Shown: piece after piece, positions 8,616 through 17,354 of the stretch
Position numbering within the stretch: the first letter of the stretch is position 1
Layout of the letters: each line of letters begins with the position of its first letter
NCBI RefSeq assembly: GCF_009847015.1
Contig: NZ_WVEM01000007.1
Span: 93,341 to 157,340, forward strand
From: Sunxiuqinia indica
GTDB taxonomy: Bacteria > Bacteroidota > Bacteroidia > Bacteroidales > Prolixibacteraceae
Direction of reading: 5' to 3'
Length of the DNA: 64,000 bases
Translations under genes and position numbers: made by a program
Notes under the pieces: generated by a model
Told to the model about the DNA's origin: nothing
Seen by the model: only the letters and a program-made list of their open reading frames with translations
The model's database searches: none

Positions 8616-9962
8616 ATGGAACTGAATTTATTGACTGCTATTACGCCCATTGATGGTCGCTATCGATCAAAAGTTGAAAATCTGCAAAATTATTTTTCAG
8701 AATACGCCCTGATCAAATACCGGGTTCAGGTGGAGGTTGAATATTTTATTGCCTTGTGTGAGTTGCCATTGCCTCAGTTGACTGAATTTGATAACAGCTT
8801 ATTTGAAAAGCTTCGTCAAGTGGTGGCTGACTTTTCAGTGGAAGATGCACAACGGGTGAAGGATATTGAAAAGGTGACCAACCATGATGTAAAGGCAGTT
8901 GAATATTTCTTAAAAGAAGAATTTGATAAGTTGGGAATTCAAGCGTACAAAGAATTTATTCATTTTGGACTGACCTCTCAAGACATTAATAATACAGCGG
9001 TTCCAAAATCGATCCAAGATGCATTGGATCAGGAATACTATCCGAGTATCAATGATTTGGTAACAACATTGGATGAACTGGCGACGGAATGGAAAGATGT
9101 TTCCATGCTGGCAAAAACGCATGGTCAACCTGCTTCTCCTACAAACCTGGGGAAAGAAATTCGTGTTTTTTCTGAGCGCTTAAAGGTTCAGTTGGAGCAG
9201 TTGAAATCGATTAGCTGCGATGCCAAATTTGGTGGTGCTACCGGAAACTTCAATGCGCATCATATTGCATATCCAGAAATCAGCTGGAAAGCTTTTGGAA
9301 ACCACTTCCTGAAAAATTACCTGGGATTGGAACGTGCGCAATACACCACGCAAATAGCAAATTACGATAATCATGCTGCTATTTTTGATGCGTTGAAACG
9401 GATCAATACTATAATTCTGGATTTGGATCGTGATATGTGGACCTACATTTCGATGGATTATTTCAAGCAAAAAATTAAGAAAGGTGAAGTTGGTTCATCG
9501 GCAATGCCGCATAAAGTTAATCCGATTGATTTTGAAAACTCGGAAGGTAATCTGGGAATTGCCAACGCACTGCTCGAGCATTTGTCGGTTAAATTACCGG
9601 TTTCGCGTTTGCAGCGCGACTTAACAGATTCAACGGTTTTAAGGACAATTGGAATGCCTTTGGGGCACTCGTTAATTTCAATCAGTTCAACCATGAAAGG
9701 CTTGGGTAAATTGTTGCTGAATAAAGATGCGATTGATGCTGATTTGGAGAAAAACTGGGCCGTGGTTGCCGAGGCCATTCAAACCATTTTACGCCGTGAA
9801 GCTTATCCAAATCCATACGAAGCATTGAGAAATTTGACCCGTACCAACAAAAAAATGAGTCAGGAAGTAATACATGAGTTCATCGACACGTTGGAGATTA
9901 GTGATGAGTTAAAGACTCAATTAAAGACAATTACGCCACATAGTTACACCGGTATTTTTTAG
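8616..9962 (+). CDS. purB: Adenylosuccinate lyase
   Basis: PurB cleaves adenylosuccinate to AMP plus fumarate and also splits SAICAR in purine synthesis. The ATG at 8616 gives 448 residues and the usual N-terminus ELNLLTAITPIDGRYRSK; the frame extends upstream only through a TTG that overlaps the promoter. The fumarase/aspartase superfamily signature GSSAMPHKVNPIDFENSEGN sits near residue 292, and the catalytic-His region KTHGQPASPTNLGKE near 168. Length and order match the E. coli-type enzyme. The ABC transporter gene starts 32 bp after the stop. Confidence 0.95.
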   Translation: MELNLLTAITPIDGRYRSKVENLQNYFSEYALIKYRVQVEVEYFIALCELPLPQLTEFDNSLFEKLRQVVADFSVEDAQRVKDIEKVTNHDVKAVEYFLKEEFDKLGIQAYKEFIHFGLTSQDINNTAVPKSIQDALDQEYYPSINDLVTTLDELATEWKDVSMLAKTHGQPASPTNLGKEIRVFSERLKVQLEQLKSISCDAKFGGATGNFNAHHIAYPEISWKAFGNHFLKNYLGLERAQYTTQIANYDNHAAIFDALKRINTIILDLDRDMWTYISMDYFKQKIKKGEVGSSAMPHKVNPIDFENSEGNLGIANALLEHLSVKLPVSRLQRDLTDSTVLRTIGMPLGHSLISISSTMKGLGKLLLNKDAIDADLEKNWAVVAEAIQTILRREAYPNPYEALRNLTRTNKKMSQEVIHEFIDTLEISDELKTQLKTITPHSYTGIF

Positions 9963-9994
9963 GATAACCGGCAACCAAAAATAGTCATCAAAGT

Positions 9995-11818
9995 ATGAAA
10001 GACCTTTACGGGTTACTCAAACGGTTTACTCCACCTTACAAAGGGAAGGTGATTCTGAATATTCTTTTTAATTTTCTTGGCGCCTTGTTCGGGGCTTTTT
10101 CCTTTGCACTGCTTATTCCTGCGCTCGGAATTCTGTTTAATACTCAGGAATTGGTAACTCAAAGGCCTGTTGTTGAGTCATTCAGTATCGAAAAGATGAC
10201 CGAGTTGTTTAGTTACTTCATCAGCCAGGTTGTTATCTCATCAGGTAGCGAACGTGCATTAATTTATATCGGGCTGTTTATTGTTTTAATGGTTTTTCTG
10301 AAAGTAGGATTTACTTATGCTGCCAGCTTCGTTATGGTTTATCTGCGTAACGGAGTGGTGCGCGATATTCGGGCACAGATGTATCAGAAAATCCTGGAGT
10401 TGCCATTGGGCTTCTTCTCTGACGAGCGCAAGGGAGATATCATTGCACGAATGACGGGTGATGTGCAGGAAGTTGAGAATTCGGTGATGAATTCTCTGGA
10501 AATGCTTTTCAAAAACCCGTTTATCATTCTTATTTCTCTTTTGGCGATGATCTACATGAGTTGGTCGCTCACGCTTTTTGTATTTGTGCTGCTGCCGATT
10601 GCCGGTTTTGTTATTGGTCGCGTTGGTAAAAGCCTGAAGAAGAGAAGTATGAGGGGGCAAGATAAAATGGGTGATATTTTGTCGATCACAGAAGAAGACA
10701 TCTCCGGCTTACGTGTGATTAAAGCTTTCAATGCCGAGAAGAAAGCTTACGATCGATTCAGCCGGGAGAATGAATCCTATTTGCAGATCATGAACAAGTT
10801 GATGTGGCGTAGGTTTCTGGCTCATCCAATGAGCGAGCTGCTCGGAACAACTGTTATTATTATTGTTCTGTGGTATGGAGGAGCTTTGGTGTTGAAAAAT
10901 GAAAGTTCCTTGTCGGCAGAAGCGTTTATTGGCTACCTTGTTTTCTTCTATAATATAATTAATCCTGCAAAGGCATTCTCTACAGCGCTTTATAGTGTCG
11001 AAAAAGGCTTGGCATCGATGAATCGGATTGATCGGATTTTAGGTCAGGAGAATACCATCAAGGATAAGCCTGATTCTGTTGAAAAAAAGGACTTTAAAGA
11101 TAAGATTGAGTTTCGCGAAGTGAGCTTCAAATACGTCAACGAGAAGGTGCTGAAACGGGTCACTCTCGGCGTGAATAAAGGCCAGACTATTGCGTTGGTT
11201 GGTCAGTCCGGATCCGGAAAAACGACATTGGTTGATTTGTTGCCTCGTTTTTGGGATGTTTCCGAAGGAGGGATTTTTATTGACGGAACTGATATTCGCG
11301 ATATCAAATTACACGATTTGCGTAACTTGATGGGGAATGTCAATCAAGAGCCCATTTTGTTTAATGACTCGTTTTATAATAATATTGCCTTTGGAGTTGA
11401 TCACGTCACCGACGCGGATGTTGTTAATGCTGCGAAAATCGCAAATGCACACGAGTTTATTTCGGCTACCGAAAATGGCTACCATACCAATATTGGTGAT
11501 CGGGGTGATAAGTTGTCAGGAGGCCAGAAACAACGGATTTCTATCGCACGGGCCATTCTTAAAAATCCACCAATCTTAATACTCGACGAAGCAACTTCTG
11601 CCTTAGATACAGAGTCGGAAAAACTGGTACAGGAAGCTTTGGAGAACCTGATGAAAAACAGAACTTCGCTGGTAATTGCCCATCGCCTGTCAACCATTAA
11701 AAACGCCGATGTTATTTGCGTGCTTCATAAAGGACAGATCGTTGAAAAGGGAACTCATCAGGAGTTGATTGAGTTAAAAGGCCGATATCACAAACTACAC
11801 CAAATGCAAGTGTTCTAA
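9995..11818 (+). CDS. ABC exporter, fused permease and ATPase, MsbA-like
   Basis: This 607-residue half-transporter has an N-terminal type-IV exporter membrane domain (about residues 15-330, six helices) and a C-terminal ATPase. Visible ATPase motifs are Walker A GQSGSGKTT near 403-411, signature LSGGQKQR near 506, Walker B ILILDEATSALD near 525 and the H-loop IAHRLST. It should work as a homodimer in the inner membrane. MsbA flips lipid A-core, and the similarity in length and layout suggests a lipid or lipid-linked cargo, but exporters of this type also move peptides and drugs. It follows purB closely and may share its transcript. Confidence 0.88.
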   Translation: MKDLYGLLKRFTPPYKGKVILNILFNFLGALFGAFSFALLIPALGILFNTQELVTQRPVVESFSIEKMTELFSYFISQVVISSGSERALIYIGLFIVLMVFLKVGFTYAASFVMVYLRNGVVRDIRAQMYQKILELPLGFFSDERKGDIIARMTGDVQEVENSVMNSLEMLFKNPFIILISLLAMIYMSWSLTLFVFVLLPIAGFVIGRVGKSLKKRSMRGQDKMGDILSITEEDISGLRVIKAFNAEKKAYDRFSRENESYLQIMNKLMWRRFLAHPMSELLGTTVIIIVLWYGGALVLKNESSLSAEAFIGYLVFFYNIINPAKAFSTALYSVEKGLASMNRIDRILGQENTIKDKPDSVEKKDFKDKIEFREVSFKYVNEKVLKRVTLGVNKGQTIALVGQSGSGKTTLVDLLPRFWDVSEGGIFIDGTDIRDIKLHDLRNLMGNVNQEPILFNDSFYNNIAFGVDHVTDADVVNAAKIANAHEFISATENGYHTNIGDRGDKLSGGQKQRISIARAILKNPPILILDEATSALDTESEKLVQEALENLMKNRTSLVIAHRLSTIKNADVICVLHKGQIVEKGTHQELIELKGRYHKLHQMQVF

Positions 11819-11886
11819 TCCGAACAGATTTCAAATTCAGCTTAAAGTTGTATCTTCAAATTCGTAAATCACTAAATCTATTTTTT

Positions 11887-12714
11887 ATGAATTTGAAGTT
11901 TAGTTTTCTAGTCATTAGTTTCTTTTTTGTCGCTTCGTTCTACACCGCGAGCGGACAAGAAAAAGTGTCCTATAAACTGATAGAGTCTATTCAGTACAGG
12001 GAGGATACTGTGCTTTCTGATTATATGAAAGAGCGTTGCCGCTTGGATTTATACTACCCGGAAGGCAAAACTGATTTTACAACGATCGTTTGGTTTCATG
12101 GTGGAGGAATAACCGGAGGTGAAAAGTTTATTCCCGAAGAATGGAAGAATAAGGGGTTAGCTGTTGTAGCCGTCAATTACCGTTTAAGTCCAAAAGTTAA
12201 GTGTCCGGCCTATATTGAAGATGCAGCTGCCGCAGTTGCCTGGGTGTTTAATCATATTGAAGAGTACGGTGGCGCTGTTGATGAAATTGTGGTCTCCGGT
12301 CATTCCGCCGGCGGATATTTGACAAGCATGGTGGGTTTGGATAAACGGTATTTGGATAGGTTTGAAATTGATGCAGATCAGATCGCAGCATTAGTTCCCT
12401 TTAGTGGACATACAATTACCCATTTTACAATTCGTTCAGAACGAGGTATTCCCGGAACGCGTCCTATTGTCGATGAGTATGCACCTTTATTTCATGTTCG
12501 AAATGATGCTCCGCCGCTTTTTTTAATTACCGGTGGCCGTGAGCTGGAAATGTTAGGTCGTTATGAAGAAAACGCTTACATGTATCGGATGATGAAGGTT
12601 GTTGGTCATCCGGAGACTTATTTGTACGAACTTGATGGTTTTAATCATGGAGGCATGGCAAAGCCAGCGTTTGAGCTGACCTTGAGTGTTTTAAATGAAT
12701 TGAATTTGAACTGA
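11887..12714 (+). CDS. Secreted alpha/beta-hydrolase (esterase/lipase-like)
   Basis: The ATG at 11887 gives 275 residues starting with a clear signal peptide (FSFLVISFFFVASFYTASGQ); the frame upstream opens only with TTG. Features of the hormone-sensitive-lipase-type fold are the oxyanion segment WFHGGG near residue 73, the nucleophile elbow GHSAGGY with Ser near 140, and a late His in DGFNHGG near 253. It probably hydrolyses small esters in the periplasm. It follows the ABC exporter by 68 bp and is followed by a strong terminator. Confidence 0.82.
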   Translation: MNLKFSFLVISFFFVASFYTASGQEKVSYKLIESIQYREDTVLSDYMKERCRLDLYYPEGKTDFTTIVWFHGGGITGGEKFIPEEWKNKGLAVVAVNYRLSPKVKCPAYIEDAAAAVAWVFNHIEEYGGAVDEIVVSGHSAGGYLTSMVGLDKRYLDRFEIDADQIAALVPFSGHTITHFTIRSERGIPGTRPIVDEYAPLFHVRNDAPPLFLITGGRELEMLGRYEENAYMYRMMKVVGHPETYLYELDGFNHGGMAKPAFELTLSVLNELNLN

Positions 12715-12738
12715 TATTTCCTTGTTGAAGGATAGATG

Positions 12739-12770
12739 AAGCTGACATTTTTATAGATGTCAGCTTTTTT
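12739..12770 (+). terminator. Intrinsic terminator after the secreted hydrolase
   Basis: A 10-bp stem, AAGCTGACAT with ATGTCAGCTT, closes an 8-nt loop and runs into a T tract. It lies about 25 bp after the stop codon. Confidence 0.85.
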
Positions 12771-13034
12771 GCTTTAGGATCTTTTAATAAAGGTCATGCA
12801 ATCAAGATAAATTCAGGGTTTGGGAGTTTAGATTCATTACGAAGTAAAAAGGAGTTGTTCTTTTATATCGGATGCGGCATTCAAGTTTTTCAATTTGATG
12901 CAAGGGTGCTGTAGTGGTTTGGAAGGTGTGAAGGAAATGTGACTGTGTGGCGTCCCAAAATAATTTGCGCCTCTATTATAGGAGGCCCATTTGTTGCGCA
13001 TTTTGAAGACACGAAAAGTCTGTAAATTGAAAAG
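12771..13034. other. Noncoding stretch left of the insertion sequence
   Basis: No gene is supported. A frame reading inward from the IS on the minus strand starts inside the IS end and shows no family. A small inverted repeat (GCCTC/GAGGC around TATTATAG) lies near 12970-12990. The last 20 bases hold one arm of the broken amt terminator (see 13016-14863). Confidence 0.45.
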
Positions 13035-13048
13035 GAGGGTGTCCAAAA
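13035..13048 (+). repeat. Left terminal inverted repeat of the IS
   Basis: GAGGGTGTCCAAAA, identical over 14 bases to the reverse complement of the right end at 14831-14844. Confidence 0.85.
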
Positions 13049-13068
13049 TTGGTACATCCTCTTTTTTT
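13035..13068 (+). terminator. Inward-facing terminator formed by the left IS end
   Basis: GAGGGTGT pairs with ACATCCTC (one G-U), an inner CCAA/TTGG adds four pairs, and seven T residues follow. It would stop plus-strand transcription entering the IS from the left and so protect the transposase gene from antisense reading. Confidence 0.6.
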
Positions 13069-13088
13069 CTTTGCCCCAAAATTTAATA

Positions 13089-14732
13089 TCAGTATTTTTG
13101 ATTTTGCTCCAAAAAAACCAGATTTAGGTCGTTATTCCCGCAAACAAGGTTAAAATGGATTTTAAAATGCCTTATTGCAGCTAAAATTATTGTTTGGATG
13201 GCATTTTGAGCCTCTTTCCTTGCCCATTTATTTATATTCATTGCTATGGCTAACAAGCCAAATTCAAGGCTTACACCCTGCATGCCCCTTAATTTAAATC
13301 GATTGAAGCCTTTGTTATACTTAGCCTGGCCAAATACAGCTTCAGGTTCTATTGGCCGCTTGCTTCTGTGCTCAAGCCCCTTTTCACTTTTTAATTTGTC
13401 CCTGGCTATTTTTTTTAGTTCTCTTAGTCGGTGGTTTATCTCTATCGACCTGTTGCCTTTTCCTTTAAAACATTTGCTGCGCATTTGGCAGCCCTTGCAG
13501 CTTTTTGCCCTGTACTTTCGGACCGTACTGGTAAAACCATGTTTGTTGGTTTTTTGATATTCTGCAATAAAGCACATATGTTGCCCCATTGGACAAACAA
13601 AATAATCTTCTTCTTCATTGTGGTACAGGTTTTCTACTTTCGATGGATCTTTCTTGAACTTCTTCTTTTGCCCGGCATGGAACATATTGAACTTCACATA
13701 ATGATCAATTTCATTTTTCTCAAGGTATTCATAGTTTTCTTCACTCCCATAACCTGCGTCTGCTACAATTTCGATTGACTGTTTGCCGTATTGGTCTTTG
13801 AACTTTTCAAGATAATCAATTAAGGTGCGTGTATCGGTTGGGTTTTGATAAATACCATAATATGTAATGAATTGGTTTTCTGTGCTTATTTGCACATTGT
13901 AAGCCGGTTTTAACTGACCGTTTCTCATGTGGTCATCTTTCATTCGCATGAAAGTTGCATCCTTATCGGTCTTTGACATGGAGTTCCTGTTTTTACCGAT
14001 ATCATCCAGCTTTTGTTCATATTCTTCCAGCTTAGTGATGTACTCTTTTTCAAGCTTGGTCAGAAGTTTTTTTTTATCCTTTTTCTTACAGGTATTGGAT
14101 TGGTTTATTGCCCTGACTTTTTCTTTCAGTTTTTCTGCATTTAATTCCACAGGGGCCTCTTCTGTATTACGGGTATCATTTTGTATCCCTTCCTCAATTT
14201 GTCCCAGGATATCCCGGATTTTTACTTCAAGGTTTGATTTGTAACGTTCAATAGACTTCCTCCAAACAAACGAATATCGGTTTGAAGCGCTTTCAATTTT
14301 TGTCCCATCGATGTATTGTACATCCAAACTTACATATCCCAATTCAACCAACATGGTTACAACTTGAACAAACAACTGATTAATATGCCCCTTTAAGCGT
14401 TTGCCCCGAAAGTCGTTGATGCAACTATGTTTTGGGAATTGCTTGCCTGAAAGCCACATAAAATGAATGTTTTCGTTTAAGGCTGATTCCATTTTCCTGC
14501 AAGAAAAAATATTACTCAGATAACTAAAGAAAATGACCTTCAATAACATTCGGGGATGATATCCATTGCAACCTCCACTTTTATAGCTCTTCAGGATTGG
14601 GGTAATATCCAAATCATCAACTATATTGTTAACCAACCGAACCGGTGCAGATTCAGGGATAAATTCATCCAGACGGCTTGGAAATAAATCGACTTGATTT
14701 TGATTATAAGGTTTGAATCTCACTGTTTTCAT
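13089..14732 (-). CDS. IS1182-family DDE transposase
   Basis: This 547-residue transposase is full length. The N-terminal DUF772-type region ([20 protein letters not shown]) is followed by the catalytic core: first Asp in YIDGTKIES (about 142), second Asp in [14 protein letters not shown] (about 325) and Glu in [19 protein letters not shown] (about 464). A Lys/Glu-rich coiled segment lies between residues 195 and 245, and a Cys cluster C-x2-C-x5-C near 412-421 may bind zinc. It catalyses movement of the element that encloses it. No frameshift or internal stop was seen, so it may be active. Confidence 0.93.
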   Translation of the reverse strand: MKTVRFKPYNQNQVDLFPSRLDEFIPESAPVRLVNNIVDDLDITPILKSYKSGGCNGYHPRMLLKVIFFSYLSNIFSCRKMESALNENIHFMWLSGKQFPKHSCINDFRGKRLKGHINQLFVQVVTMLVELGYVSLDVQYIDGTKIESASNRYSFVWRKSIERYKSNLEVKIRDILGQIEEGIQNDTRNTEEAPVELNAEKLKEKVRAINQSNTCKKKDKKKLLTKLEKEYITKLEEYEQKLDDIGKNRNSMSKTDKDATFMRMKDDHMRNGQLKPAYNVQISTENQFITYYGIYQNPTDTRTLIDYLEKFKDQYGKQSIEIVADAGYGSEENYEYLEKNEIDHYVKFNMFHAGQKKKFKKDPSKVENLYHNEEEDYFVCPMGQHMCFIAEYQKTNKHGFTSTVRKYRAKSCKGCQMRSKCFKGKGNRSIEINHRLRELKKIARDKLKSEKGLEHRSKRPIEPEAVFGQAKYNKGFNRFKLRGMQGVSLEFGLLAIAMNINKWARKEAQNAIQTIILAAIRHFKIHFNLVCGNNDLNLVFLEQNQKY

Positions 14733-14813
14733 ACCTTTAAGATACTAAATATCAGCAAGTTGTCAAAACAACTACAGTGGCTAAACCCCTGTTGTTCAGC
14801 ATATTGAATCATT

Positions 14814-14842
14814 AAAAAAAGGGCATCCGTTTTTGGACACCC
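14814..14842 (-). terminator. Inward-facing terminator formed by the right IS end
   Basis: On the minus strand GGGTGTCC pairs with GGATGCCC (two G-U pairs) around AAAAAC, followed by seven T residues. It would stop transcription coming from the amt operon before it reaches the transposase gene. It may now act as the amt operon terminator. Confidence 0.6.
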
Positions 14843-14844
14843 TC
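14831..14844 (-). repeat. Right terminal inverted repeat of the IS
   Basis: TTTTGGACACCCTC on the plus strand, the reverse complement of the left end. Confidence 0.85.
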
Positions 14845-14880
14845 TTGAGAAAGCTACAGACTTAAAGGCTGAAGAAATTA

Positions 14881-16113
14881 TTAATTGTAGGCACTTTCTC
14901 CATGTTCATATACGTCAAGTCCTTCTTCTTCGATGCGTTTTGAAACGCGAAGTATGTTGGCCTTTTTCAAGATTGTGAACAAGATAAATCCACATCCTGC
15001 AGACCAAACAAAGAAGGCTAATACTCCTATTGCTTGAATACCTAATAAGCTAGCACCGTTTCCGTAGAACAATCCTTCTGAAGTAGAGAATAAACCTACT
15101 GCTAATGTACCTAATGCTCCACTCACTCCGTGAACAGAGATGGCACCAACAGGGTCGTCAATTTTCAATACTTGGTCGAAGAATTCAACAGCAAATGGTA
15201 ATACAAATCCTGCCATAATTCCAATCAATACTGCACCCATTGGGTCAACAGCATCACAACCGGCTGTAATGGCAACTAAACCAGCCAAAGCACCGTTCAG
15301 TGAGATTGATAGGGCAGGACGCTTATAACGAGCCCATGCTACTAGCATTGCAGTAACTGCACCTGCAGCTGCCGCTAAGTTTGTGGTCACAGCAATATGA
15401 CCGATCGCTACAGCATTTTCTGTTCCGGCAGCAGCTAATTGAGATCCAGGGTTAAATCCGAACCAACCGAACCAAAGGATAAATACACCAAGTGCACCTA
15501 AAGCCAGGTTGTGTCCCGGAATCGCTTTCGCTTTTCCGTCTTTTCCATATTTACCAATACGTGGTCCAATGATTGCAGCACCCGCTAAACCTACCCATGC
15601 ACCAACTGAGTGTACAATAGATGATCCGGCAAAGTCATGGAAACCCATTTCGCTTAACCATCCACCACCCCAGGTCCAGTGACCAGAAATTGGGTATATT
15701 AATACTGTAATTACAATACTAAAGATGAGGTATGATTTGAATTCCGTACGTTCAGCCATCGCTCCTGATACAATTGTAGCAGCAGTTGCGGCAAAAACAG
15801 TTTGGAAGAATAAGTCAGCATAATCTGAATAATTATCACCAAAACCTTCGCTCATGAAGAATAGGTCGGGAGTTCCAATGAATCCGCCTATTGAGTCTCC
15901 ATACATTAAGGTAAATCCGATAATCCAGTATAATAAAGAACCGATTGAAAAGTCCATCAAGTTTTTCATCAGGATGTTTGCCGTGTTTTTAGAGCGGGTA
16001 AAACCGGCCTCTACCATTGCAAATCCTGGCTGCATAAACATCACCATAAAAGCGGCGATCAATAACCACATGTTATCTATGCCTATCTGTAGGCCTTGTA
16101 AAGTTTCGTCCAT
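14881..16113 (-). CDS. amt: Ammonium transporter
   Basis: This 410-residue protein is an Amt/MEP/Rh channel with about eleven membrane helices. The family marks are WLLIAAFMVMFMQPGFAMVE at the N-terminus, the substrate-site Asp in GFHDFAGSSIVHSVGAWVGL with the first pore His, FGWFGFNPGS, and the second pore His in ISVHGVSGALGTLAVG. It brings ammonium across the inner membrane at low external supply. It is the third gene of a porin-glnK-amt operon, 24 bp after glnK, so the PII protein next door probably closes the channel when nitrogen is plentiful. The operon terminator downstream is split by the IS. Confidence 0.95.
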   Translation of the reverse strand: MDETLQGLQIGIDNMWLLIAAFMVMFMQPGFAMVEAGFTRSKNTANILMKNLMDFSIGSLLYWIIGFTLMYGDSIGGFIGTPDLFFMSEGFGDNYSDYADLFFQTVFAATAATIVSGAMAERTEFKSYLIFSIVITVLIYPISGHWTWGGGWLSEMGFHDFAGSSIVHSVGAWVGLAGAAIIGPRIGKYGKDGKAKAIPGHNLALGALGVFILWFGWFGFNPGSQLAAAGTENAVAIGHIAVTTNLAAAAGAVTAMLVAWARYKRPALSISLNGALAGLVAITAGCDAVDPMGAVLIGIMAGFVLPFAVEFFDQVLKIDDPVGAISVHGVSGALGTLAVGLFSTSEGLFYGNGASLLGIQAIGVLAFFVWSAGCGFILFTILKKANILRVSKRIEEEGLDVYEHGESAYN

Positions 16114-16137
16114 GATATATCTAATTTTTTATGGTTA

Positions 16138-16494
16138 TTATTCTTCTTTTCCTTTGATGAACAATGACTCATCGCCAAACTCTCCTGTGCGTATGCGGTA
16201 AGACTCTTCGATGTTTGAAATGAATATCTTTCCGTCCCCGATTTCACCTGATCTACCGGCTTTCATAATTGCCAATACCGTCTTTTCCACATTTTTATCC
16301 CGTACAATAATTGAGAGGATTGTTCTTTCAATCGTACCAGTGTCGTAAATCACACCACGATAAGCGCGCTCTTGTCTTGTCTGCCCAACTCCCCGAACGT
16401 CCCAAAAGGAGAAGAATTCGATACCAGCTTCATGAAGTGCGTCAGTTACTTCATCAAACTTGGTTTTTCTAATAATTGCTTCAATCTTTTTCAT
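16138..16494 (-). CDS. glnK: Nitrogen regulatory protein PII
   Basis: This 118-residue protein is a PII signal sensor that binds ATP/ADP and 2-oxoglutarate and gates the Amt channel. The T-loop is GVGQTRQERAYRGVIYD at about residues 35-51, with Tyr near 45 and 50 at the two positions where E. coli PII has Tyr46 and Tyr51. SGEIGDGKIFI near 82-92 matches the family C-terminal signature and YRIRTGE follows near 99. Genetic linkage to amt is the usual mark of the GlnK type. A short acidic tail (DESLFIKGKEE) extends past the usual end. It is the middle gene of the operon. Confidence 0.93.
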   Translation of the reverse strand: MKKIEAIIRKTKFDEVTDALHEAGIEFFSFWDVRGVGQTRQERAYRGVIYDTGTIERTILSIIVRDKNVEKTVLAIMKAGRSGEIGDGKIFISNIEESYRIRTGEFGDESLFIKGKEE

Positions 16495-16513
16495 CTCGTT
16501 AGAAAATTTTAAA

Positions 16514-17215
16514 TTATAATGAAAGGCCTACTGTAATGAAGAATCCTCCAGTTGAAGGGTTAAGAATTACTGATCCTGAAACCGGAAGAGAGAAACTCTC
16601 TGTCAATTTTACTTCTTTTGAAGTGCCAACACCAACATTGCATACTGTGAAGTCTCCATCTGCTGTGTACTGGCCATCTCCAGCTCCTAAGAATACGTCA
16701 AACGAAGAAAACGCATAAGCAGCTTCCAAATAGGTGTCATCAATTCCATCACCAGTCATGTAAGCGGCAGTAAATCCAAAATCTCCTAAAGCTAATCCAA
16801 GACTAGGTTCGAAAAAGTGCATGTCACCATCTGTCCAGTCACCACCGAAATAGTAGTCAGTTACAGTAATAGAAACCGGACCGAAATCATATCCCACATA
16901 CAAGTCCATTTCATAACCTTCTGCCGATGGTATGTCAACGTAACCATTACCATCAGCATCGATCATTACAGCTGCGGAACCTGAAGCACCACCGGTAGAA
17001 ACCGATCCCCATGCGCCTAAAGCAAAACCACCAGTGCTGAATTCCACCCAAGGTTGAAATGCTGGTCCGCTACCGAACTTTGCACCACGCCAAATGTAAC
17101 TTGAGTAGATGTCTACTCCTGTGTCGAAAGATGAAGATGCTTCATCTTGTGCTTGTACGTTAAAAGCAAATGTACTCGCCAATACAAAAACTAAAAGTGT
17201 AAGTGTCTTTTTCAT
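16514..17215 (-). CDS. TorF-like outer-membrane beta-barrel protein of the ammonium operon
   Basis: This 233-residue protein has a signal peptide (MKKTLTLLVFVLASTFAFNVQAQ, cleavage near 22) and a mature part made of alternating Gly/aromatic strands, starting with STGGFALGAWGS-like segments and ending in a Phe/Leu-rich strand. The start of the mature region, DIYSSYIWRG, resembles the TorF family of putative porins. It is the first gene of the operon with glnK and amt, 20 bp ahead of glnK. It may let ammonium or small nitrogen compounds through the outer membrane under nitrogen limitation; this is inferred from context only. Confidence 0.72.
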   Translation of the reverse strand: MKKTLTLLVFVLASTFAFNVQAQDEASSSFDTGVDIYSSYIWRGAKFGSGPAFQPWVEFSTGGFALGAWGSVSTGGASGSAAVMIDADGNGYVDIPSAEGYEMDLYVGYDFGPVSITVTDYYFGGDWTDGDMHFFEPSLGLALGDFGFTAAYMTGDGIDDTYLEAAYAFSSFDVFLGAGDGQYTADGDFTVCNVGVGTSKEVKLTESFSLPVSGSVILNPSTGGFFITVGLSL

Positions 17216-17314
17216 GATTCTAAAAATTAAAGGGTTTTAACTAAACTTTTTTAATAATCTTTTTTTCTTGTGTCTTGCTTTAACGTGTGATCTTTTAAAA
17301 ATGCTCTTTTTTTA

Positions 17315-17328
17315 AATGGGCCCCCATT
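17315..17328. promoter_or_regulatory. Dyad in the leader of the porin-glnK-amt operon
   Basis: AATGGG-CC-CCCATT is a perfect dyad about 20 bp downstream of the -7 box of this operon. It could be an operator; no matching regulator is encoded nearby. Confidence 0.35.
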
Positions 17329-17346
17329 ATTTTCTTATCTCCGGTT

Positions 17347-17354
17347 CAAAAGTA
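17347..17354 (-). promoter_or_regulatory. -7 box of the porin-glnK-amt operon
   Basis: On the minus strand this reads TACTTTTG, an exact TAnnTTTG match, and predicts a leader of about 125 bases. No convincing TTTG was found at the upstream position, which could mean activator dependence. Confidence 0.5.

Larger units (their letters stand above)
13035..14844 (-). mobile_element. IS1182-family insertion sequence, apparently intact
   Basis: The element is about 1810 bp, with one complete transposase gene and terminal inverted repeats whose outer 14 bases are identical (GAGGGTGTCCAAAA). The flanking bases TTGAAAAG on the left and TTGAGAAAG on the right are nearly the same and could be a decayed or imperfect target duplication. 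The insertion splits a hairpin that belonged to the amt operon. Both ends also fold into inward-facing terminators. Confidence 0.88.
13016..14863 (-). terminator. Original amt terminator hairpin, split by the IS
   Basis: Reading the minus strand from amt, the arm AAGTCTGTA (14863-14855) lies 18 bp after the amt stop, and its partner TACAGACTT followed by TTCG (13024-13016 and on) lies on the far side of the IS. Each arm is the same distance, about 10 bp, from its IS end. Removing the IS restores a 9-bp stem ending in a short T run. Confidence 0.6.

Noticed and set aside
12837-13079. Possible 80-residue gene left of the IS
   Set aside because: It opens inside the IS end and has no family match; it is a chance frame over the junction.
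13027-14853. Clean target-site duplication of the IS
   Set aside because: The flanks TTGAAAAG and TTGAGAAAG are similar but not identical, so a duplication is possible but not proven.
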